From assembly GCA_963575645.1 (NCBI GenBank), contig OY754465.1, forward strand, positions 37,335,501 through 37,399,500: a stretch of 64,000 bases of DNA, written 5' to 3'. The notes below the pieces were generated by a model that was not told the origin of the DNA, did no database searches, and saw only the letters and a program-made list of their open reading frames with translations. A program made the translations under genes and the position numbers. Positions 57,346 through 64,000 of the stretch are shown here, in pieces (the first letter of the stretch is position 1; the number at the start of each line of letters is the position of its first letter). Source of the DNA: Xanthostigma xanthostigma. Lineage: Eukaryota; Arthropoda; Insecta; Raphidioptera; Raphidiidae.

Positions 57346-58660
57346 ATATATATGTTACGGACCATGTGATAAATAGGGCATTTTTCATAATATCCAGACA
57401 GTTTGAAAAATTTTTAATATATGAAAGGGCAATGTGATATTAAAATTATTAAATAGATCGGGCATTATTAATGCTGCCCTTCAACTGTTGTGCAGAATAA
57501 TAAAAAGATATGTTTTATTAAATTATTTTAATGTTGACATACATTATTATTATAAAATCATTATGGTAGGTAGGTGCGGATAGTACTTAGTAACCAATTA
57601 AAAATATAAAACGAATATTAGTTTTTTTGAGGATAATCGGTTTTATGATTAACAAGAAGTGAAACTAAATTATTTTTTGTAACAACAGTACCTACCTATA
57701 CTATAAAATAAACGGCAAGTACTTAAATAAAAAATAAAAAACGATTTCTGCTTCAAGATAAATCGAACTTATGAATGAGCCTTTTTCCTGAGAATAGTGC
57801 AGCGAAAGTGTCACGAGAGGCAGCACTAGTAGTAGGGACAAACATAAAATATTTACATGCCAACCAATGTTATTTACGTGATATTATTTTATTATTTAAA
57901 AATATAAATCTGAAATAAAAAAAATTTGAACACTTAAACTTATCACTGAGAGTCATCATTTACATATGTTATCGAAATTATTTTTAAAATTAATTAAATG
58001 AATAAAAAATGAATAGTAAATTTTTGACAGTTTATTACCATTGATTAGAATGAGATATAACCTCAATCTTTTAATAAATTATATTCATTTATTATATTTA
58101 ATTAAATTTATTTTATTACCATATATTTTTGATTCATATTTCATTTGGAAATAAATCTGAAATTCATAATTATTTTCAATTTCTCTTATTACAGTTTGAA
58201 TTTATCGCTAATATTTTACTAGAGTCTGCATACTAACCTGTCTATTAATTCATTTTTTTTTTGATACTTTTAAATTACGACACGCAAGCCAACGTTTTAA
58301 TGTTACTATACATTGTTATCTTTTACAGTTGCAAATTTTAGTTTTGCTCCAGGAACATAATCTTCTGTTAAAAACATTTTTTTTCAAGTACACTTTAATG
58401 TGTGTTTATATGGGGATTTGACAGTGTTTGTCCCTACCGAACTACTAGCGCTACTAGTGAGTAATTTTTCGTACTTCATGAAAAAGGCTCATTTAAAACG
58501 TAAATTATTGTGATATTGCCTAACAACCTAATGACCAGACACTGTGATATATAATGAAGTTTAAATGATTATTTATTTACATGACCCGATTTATTCATTT
58601 TGTCCGGGCATTATAAATAATGCCCTGATTAATCACATGGACCATAACATATATAATTAG
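57346..58660. mobile_element. TIR element with nested fold-back
   Basis: Left TATATATGTTACGGACCATG then TGATAAATAGGGCATT; right mirror near 58608-58655 (AATGCCCTGATTAATCACAT then GGACCATAACATATATA). Inside, arms at 57772-57870 and 58400-58500 (ATGAGCCTTTTTC, TAGTAGGGACAAACA and mirrors) form a second fold-back. No transposase. Possible TA target. Confidence 0.65.
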
Positions 58661-58734
58661 CTCTCGCATGATGTGAAATAAACAGTTACAAATTGCTATA
58701 TATTAGAATGATGAATTGATCTTGCTGTGTCACT
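58661..58734. other. Short spacer
   Basis: Nothing recognised. Confidence 0.4.
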
Positions 58735-58870
58735 GTGGAGTAATGTAACTCAGTTCGCCGCGATAGTGGAAAGATTCGGGGTTCGTATCCCGATGGTGAT
58801 ATTGTTTGAGAAATAAATTTTTCTAATATAGCGATGTAACAATGGGTGTTTCTTAACAATGTAGCGAACC
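58735..58870 (+). repeat. tRNA-derived SINE
   Basis: TAACTCAGTTCGCCGCGATAG (A-box like) and ATTCGGGGTTCGTATCCCGA (B box, with a good T-stem) then GAAATAAATTTTT. Tail part unassigned. Confidence 0.5.
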
Positions 58871-59932
58871 GTGGCTACACTTGTAAGTTATTAAAATTTA
58901 GTAATACGCACTATAGCGTAGGAAAATTCACATATTATATATTTAGTATTGATCAATCTGGGAAGTAGATCGTGTACCTCAAGAGAAGAATCCTAATACA
59001 CGATCTACCTCATTGCTTGTTTTAAATTTTTGATTAAATATTTTTTAATTCGTAAATTAAGGAGCAGTGCGTAGAACCATTGAGTAGTTCCTTGATCTAT
59101 GGCAGTACACCATACCTCCTGGCAGTTTTATCTCAATGATTTCATTCGACCGATACGCGACTGTTGTCAATTCGTTGCACGTTCGAGCAGTATACCTTAC
59201 AACCATTTTATATCTTCAGTGGGATATTATAACTGTGGTCCTAGCTAACTCTTTATCCCACATCAATATACCACTTGTACTACATATCAAAATCAACTAT
59301 TAATGTTTTGTCTTAAACCTTTACCTTCGTCGCTAATAAATCTTTAGAGAACTGCCAATGTAACGATCGTTATCAATCAGCTGTTTAAGTCTTGAACTTG
59401 CATTATGGAAATTTCTTCAGTTAATGTTATTCGATGAATAGAACAGTTTCCAAACAATAATCTCTAATTTTTTTTAATATATTAATATTTATGGATATCT
59501 GATACATTCAATTAAATTTTGTTTTAAATTTCGGACGTCTAGTTTGTAAGTAATAAATTATTAAAAAAAGAGATTCACCTGAAAAGCAAATAAAAATAAA
59601 AATTAAACTAAATTGGGTCCAGACGAGATTTTGAAAAACATTATTCGAAAGTTTGACTGTTTTGATAACGTAAAAATTATAACGAAAACAATTTCGTGTA
59701 GAGTTTTGGGGAAAAATTACTTAAAAATTGTCGAAACAACTATCAAATTACTTAGGTACGTTCCGCCATGTTTGAACTATATATATTTCTCTCAAACACA
59801 TTATACACAACAGTTCTGTAGTAAAATTTAAAATATGTCTAATAGTCTTAAATATTAAACAAATAAATTTTGATTGATAATACATTCATAAAAAATAATA
59901 ATCAAATGATTAACGTTTGATTAAAACTCCTC
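58871..59932. other. No gene; small hairpin at 58960-59010
   Basis: GTAGATCGTGTA and TACACGATCTAC face each other over a loop of about 18 nt. The 72-residue ORF at 59613 has no recognisable motif. Confidence 0.4.
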
Positions 59933-60134
59933 AATAAGTAAAATTATCGACCAATTTTTCAGACAAATATATTAAAAAATATATAAATTCAATATTCCTA
60001 ACCTACGCTTAATTCACCTAGACCTAAGCACTTTACAATTAGTATTATATTTTGTATATACTTACCTTATTTCATTGACTCGTGTATATAGCCTAAGCTG
60101 CTGCGCACGATAACATAAAAAACAATACATTAAC

Positions 60135-60163
60135 GTTTCGGTCCGGATTTGGATCTTCTTCAG
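60135..60163 (-). ncRNA. Hammerhead-like core motif (candidate)
   Basis: Minus strand CTGAAGA ... GGACC-GAAACG with a partly conserved stem II. Confidence 0.35.
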
Positions 60164-60404
60164 AACTGATCTAAAAAATATAAAATTAATTAATTTATAA
60201 TTAGTTTCTAATTGGTTTTTAATAAAAATTCGCTTCAAATTTTTAAATATCGAAATATTGAAAAAATAATAACAAGCAATTTTTAATGTAATGTATATTA
60301 TTATTGTTTTTTTCAATATTTTGATATTTAAAAACTTAAAGCAAATTTTTATTAAAAACTAAGAAACTAATTATTAATTAATTTTCATATTTTTTAGATC
60401 AGTT

Positions 60405-60433
60405 CTGAAAAAGGTCCAAATCCAGACCGAAAC
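60405..60433 (+). ncRNA. Hammerhead-like core motif, opposite arm
   Basis: CTGAAAA, stem II GGTC/GACC, then GAAAC. The first motif departs from CTGANGA at one position. Confidence 0.3.
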
Positions 60434-60505
60434 GTTAATGTATTGAATTTATATATTTTTTGTTAATATATTTGTCTGAAAAAATGGTCGATAATTTTAT
60501 TTATT

Positions 60506-60839
60506 AAAGAAATAACAATGTATAAAATCATTTAACATTCTTACAACAAAACACGGACGTAATTTTTAGTAATACAATATCAGGCTAAAAACCTTAATTC
60601 AATTTCTACTGCATTTTTTTGGTTTTATTTGTCAGTGTCTTTACTTCTCTCACAATGCCATGCAAAGCTCATTGGTCAGCTGTCAACATTTTTTGTAGTT
60701 ATGTGTAGCTGTCATCATATTTGAATCTGTAAGTGTTTGCACATCTCTTGACAGTGCCGTGAACTTATTTTTTCACCTTTTTTTAACAATATTATTGTTT
60801 AGACATGTGAAGTGAGTTACGTAAAAATTCGTTGTAATA
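60506..60839. other. No recognisable feature
   Basis: Unassigned AT-rich DNA. Confidence 0.45.
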
Positions 60840-61095
60840 TTTTTACCATTCCGACTCCACAAGTGGGGAACGGTACTAATTAGATAAAAATTCACTTTTC
60901 AATATTTTAAAATATTTTTTCATTTAAAGATCTTCGAATTTAAAAAAAACATATTTTTGGAAAAATTCTGAGTCTGTTTGCCTGTGAATACAATACAGGT
61001 CGAACAAATGAACAGATTGAAACCAAATCTTGGAAGGATGTCGAAAAATCGGCGCATGCGCAGAAAATGTATATATGCTACAACGTTGTTTGTTA
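60840..61095. mobile_element. Family Y single arm
   Basis: TTACCATTCCGACTCCACAA ... AATGAACAGATTGAAACCAA ... AAAATCGGCGCATGCGCAGA matches the arms at 51450-51540 and 43150-43270. Confidence 0.65.
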
Positions 61096-61102
61096 TATAA
61101 CT

Positions 61103-61246
61103 AGTGGTCCGGTCCGGCTTTGCCCGAATTTGTAGGTTGCCTATAAAAGATAGATATTATAGAATATAGAATAATAGCCGTATTGTCTGCATATATTTAA
61201 TAATAATAGCCATTACCCGAGGTTCGCACGCGATTGAGACGAAACA
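61103..61246. mobile_element. Helitron-like end, inverted
   Basis: CTAGTGGTCCGGTCCGGCTTTG at 61103 and ATAGCCATTACCCGAGGTTC then GCACGCGATTGAGACGAAAC at 61206 are inverted versions of insect Helitron 3' ends. Confidence 0.45.
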
Positions 61247-61570
61247 CGGCAGTGACAACAGTAGTGGAGCTTTCGGCTCCATCTTACTACAGTCTCGCTT
61301 CACGGGACTGTGTCCCGCTTGGCAGCGATAACATTAGTGAATCCTTCTCGTTACAGTCTTGCCTCACGGGCCTGCTCCCCACTCGGCAGCGACAACAGTA
61401 GTGGAGCCTTCGGATCCACCGGATTACGACCTTACTTTACAAGGCTGCGCCCCGCTCGGCAGCAACAACAATAGTGAAGCCTTCGGCTTCACCATATTTC
61501 TGTCTTGCCTTACGGGGCTGTGCTTCGCTCGGTAGCGACAATAGTAGTGAAGCCTTCGGCTCCACCGTAT
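61247..61570. repeat. Structured 73-bp minisatellite
   Basis: Units start near 61261, 61333, 61398, 61471 and 61544 (spacing 72, 65, 73, 73). Most carry a hairpin such as GTGGAGCCTTCGG-TCCAC and a second one such as GGGGCTGTGCCCC-like, then CGGCAGCGACAACA. GC-rich against its surroundings. It adjoins a Helitron-like end. The ORFs at 61474 and 61505 arise from it. Confidence 0.85.
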
Positions 61571-62310
61571 TCCGAGAAACTACTCCAGTTTTTCTTTCCC
61601 CAAAAATCTTATTCCAGCTATCACGAACATATATACAAAAAATCGATTTTTTCGACTATTTCTTTGAGTTTTTCGTATTTTTTTTTCCTAAACTCAAAGC
61701 TATATTTTAATATGCGTTTTTTAAATAAATGCTGCATATTTTTAATTTTTTGTTTTAAAAATATTTATGTGATTCTTAAATCTTTTTTTTACGCTGAAAA
61801 AAACATGTGCACGTTCTCTATTGGAAATAGTATCTCTTGTGTTTGAATGAAAGTAGGTAGTTAAAGTACTTAATAATACGCCATGTTAATTGAGTCCAGA
61901 TTAGATTACCGATTTTTAAACTAAGTACATTACATTTTAAATTTATGGATATTTTTATATTTTCGTTTGTAACGTAAATTGTAGCAGAATAACATTGGAT
62001 ACTAAATGGATGCACGACGTTGTCCAACTATGGATATCATGGAGCAAGGATATGACGTACATAATATTATGTACGATATATGGTAGAGTAATCCTATTTG
62101 ACTTTACATAATACAACGGAGTCGTTTATTTTGAAATCGACGTTTGGAGGATTTACTCACCAACACTTGTGCCGTCCGTTGAACTTTTGACTTTAGTTTC
62201 TCGCTTCTCCTACATTTGATACATACAAGTAGAGAGAGAGAGAGATAGATATATTTACACAATAAGATAGTACTGTACTACATATGTGACGTCAAATTTA
62301 CACGTTAAAA
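61571..62310. other. No gene; AG run near 62231
   Basis: AT-rich, nothing else recognised. Confidence 0.45.
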
Positions 62311-63353
62311 TTCATAATTAAAAAATTCATCCACAGTATAAAAACAGTTTTTTGTCAGAATGCTTCCCAGTGATTTTTTAAAAGTTTCCAGTTTCAGCAT
62401 TTTGATGTCATTAGGCAATTTATTGTAAAGTTTGAGAGACACATAAGTACCTACACTGCTATGCCAAAAATGAGTTTTCAGTTAAAACTGTTTTTGAAGT
62501 GAAATTGCCATAGAGATAGAAGAATAGAGTAGGTACACTAGTTTGTATGCTTACCATAAGTAAACGTACCCGCAGTTAAGAGAGAGAACGCTGCAGAAGT
62601 TTCGTATCATTCTCTCTTTTGTAATTAATTTCAGTTGTCAATTTAGGGACATCGAGCCATTTTTGTCTAAACTGCTGGTCTGTAGGAAACCTATTTACAT
62701 GTAAATATTATCATGATGGGTAGGTACTTAAGGTAAATTAAAACAAACCTGGGAAAACTTCGACGGCAATCTGTATCTCCATATTGTGCATGACACACTA
62801 CACATTTTTTTACCATTTTGCATTAAGAGAAAAATAAACATTAATATTTAACACACACAACTTTATAACCTCATAGAAAATACCTAAGCCAGACCATCAA
62901 GGTGACATGATTATTATAATAACACTTATATACACAACTTTAACCGCTTAAAAGAAATACTAAGCACGAATATCAAGAAGACAGTATTCTAATTCAGTAA
63001 TATCTTTTATGAACGAAAACCATAAATTTGTTCACTCAAATCAGCATTGTTTTGCATCATTACTTACTATAGAGATACGAAACTTTTGCAGCGTTCTTTC
63101 TCTTAACTGCGGACCCCAAAATGGGATTCCAAATGCTAGATTTGCATGAAAATACGTATAGTTGTTTTTAAAATTTTTTAAATATTTGATCACATAAACT
63201 GCTTTGCTCAATTTAGTGGATAACTAATCTTCAGACCAATTTCACTGAACCATTTATTTAATTGTTTACTGGAATGCTTCATTTTCTTTAGAAGAAGGTT
63301 CTCACTTCTTCCTCGCATATGACATCAGTGTCGCATCTACATATTAAAATAGC
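62311..63353 (-). pseudogene. LINE reverse transcriptase, scrambled
   Basis: Minus-strand pieces in order: YVDATLMSYARKK (63353 downward; degenerate YADD box), then LLLKKMKHSSKQLNKWFSE and IGLKISYPLN; FHANLAFGIPFWGPQLRERT then LQKFRISIV (about 63150-63070); and the C-terminal YNKLPNDIKMLKLETFKKSL then FYTVDEFFNYEF ending at the stop near 62310. All are standard motifs of the jockey/CR1 group. Frames change between pieces, there are stops, and the Asp pair of the active site is lost. The LREERTLQKF segment also occurs inverted at 62570-62615, so an inversion or fold-back event has occurred inside. Related to, but not the same copy as, the LINE at 18595-19470. Confidence 0.75.
62576..62816 (-). 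pseudogene. THAP zinc-finger N-terminal fragment, two exons
   Basis: Exon 1 (62816-62749) reads MVKKCVVCHAQYGDTD then CRRSFP. A 58-bp GT...AG intron (62748-62691) follows, and exon 2 (62690-62576) reads RFPTDQQFRQKWLDVPKLT. Splicing yields a short C-x2-C, then SFPRFP and a conserved R-x-x-W, which is the first half of a THAP DNA-binding domain as in P-element transposases and many insect genes. The second half (C-x2-H) is missing, because the frame runs into the inverted LINE piece and stops at 62576. The proposed intron is supported only because splicing restores the motif. It could be a relic of a THAP transposon or of a host gene captured by duplication. Confidence 0.5.
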
Positions 63354-64000
63354 TTGTCTTGTAAGACTAAAAATATAGTCGAGGTCAGGAGTCGGAAGGA
63401 GTACCTGTTTGTTGCCAGAGCGCTAATCTAGAAACCCTCCGCAGTTTTCGAGGTTGCTGAACACGATGGTGAGGGTCCCACATTTTTTTTTCCTTGGCAA
63501 CTCCAAAAAACCACCCCCAAATCGCCCTCCCGCTTATAAATGATTTTCGACGTCCTTTTTTGGCCTGGTTAAGACTTTCTCGTGTACAGAGGTTCGGTCT
63601 TCGAGGCAGTTGAGCCAATCAACCCCCGCCCCCTAATTTCCACTGCCTCCAAGGGGTGTAAATCAGGGGGTGTTCCAAAAGTCCGGGAACGGCTTAATAT
63701 TTCTTGTCGGGTAAGCCAGACTAAAAATGTTTTTTTAATAGTTTTTTTTACTTCATATTCGGATTCTGCGGAAAATTTTACATACAAATACGTCTTAGCA
63801 TTTTTTTAACCCTTGGGTCCTTTCTAGAGCTCCTAAGAAGGACCTTAAAATAGGCCCTGTACAATAAATATTTAAATTTGAAATGATTGACTTATTTTTA
63901 TCAAAAATATTCATTTTGAGGAGAAATTTCACTAATCGATACTTCATGGGTTCCTAAAGCTCGATTTTGAACCTTAAGGTCATTTTGTGGGGTCTCTAAA
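63354..64000. other. Unassigned, partly GC-richer
   Basis: The segment 63420-63720 is richer in C and G than its surroundings and carries phrases such as GTTTTCGAGGTTGCTGA that recall the arm at 35650 (GTTTTCGAGGTCGCTGA). No gene or element end seen. Confidence 0.35.

Larger units (their letters stand above)
59933..60505. mobile_element. Penelope-type fold-back unit with a nested insert
   Basis: Arms start AATAAGTAAAATTATCGACC and end GGTCGATAATTTTATTTATT. Both arms carry the CTGAAGA/GAAAC motif pair. The left arm is interrupted at 59995-60122 by 128 bp flanked by CAATA on both sides; the right arm shows the empty site. Confidence 0.7.

Noticed and set aside
63385-63618. 77-residue minus-strand ORF in GC-richer DNA
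   Set aside because: GC content explains the open frame; no domain recognised, and the sequence resembles a fold-back arm near 35650.

Overview
The window looks like intergenic DNA from an insect (or close arthropod) nuclear genome. It is strongly AT-rich, and its Ty3/gypsy, mariner, hAT, Harbinger-like, Helitron, RTE/jockey-like LINE, tRNA-SINE and Penelope-like pieces are of insect type. I found no complete host gene. Hemiptera or Lepidoptera would fit, but the sequence alone does not decide the order.

The only long open frames belong to one Ty3/gypsy retrotransposon at 28936-33425, on the minus strand. Its 225-bp end repeats are identical base for base, it has a 4-bp target duplication, and gag and pol are both open, so it is very young. 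Other coding traces are fragments: a LINE reverse transcriptase (18595-19470), a second LINE broken around an inverted duplication (62311-63353), an internally deleted mariner transposase (49699-50547), a Penelope-type GIY-YIG endonuclease tail (4815-5126), and two short exons that together read as the start of a THAP zinc finger (62576-62816). Two ORFs at 56301-56603 and 57187-57345 look coding-like but are unrecognised.

The rest is dominated by fold-back elements with long inverted arms, more than fifteen in 64 kb, many nested. Where ends could be fixed I give target duplications: TATA for two large fold-backs (12527-13409, 34871-36539), TTAA for one (47545-48249), TAA for a Harbinger-type MITE (52788-52998), 8 bp for hAT elements (11814-12056, 20383-21025, 33817-34134, 47475-48600), ATCA for a solo LTR (22513-22827), and 13 bp for a Penelope-like insert (37920-38105). 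Helitron ends obeying the A/T insertion rule occur at 14523-14873 and 53330-53705.

Region by region: 1-8 kb holds hAT ends, a fold-back, MITE family E and a Penelope remnant. 9-15 kb holds nested fold-backs, a hAT and a Helitron. 15-19 kb is mostly unassigned, with SINE heads and a LINE. 19-29 kb holds hAT, family X twice, family E, a solo LTR and a TIR element carrying a tandem array. 29-33.4 kb is the gypsy element. 33.4-38.5 kb is a diverged periodic repeat with hAT and large fold-backs. 38.5-49 kb holds a palindromic higher-order array, SINEs and nested hAT. 49-54 kb holds mariner, fold-backs and Helitrons. 54-64 kb holds Penelope pieces, the two unknown ORFs, a structured 73-bp minisatellite, and LINE plus THAP traces.

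The most unusual structures are the 49-bp higher-order array of 20-bp palindromes (40890-41070), the minisatellite whose hairpins vary in a compensatory way (61247-61560), the gypsy end repeat able to pair with its own primer site, and hammerhead-like core motifs at four places in Penelope-type DNA.
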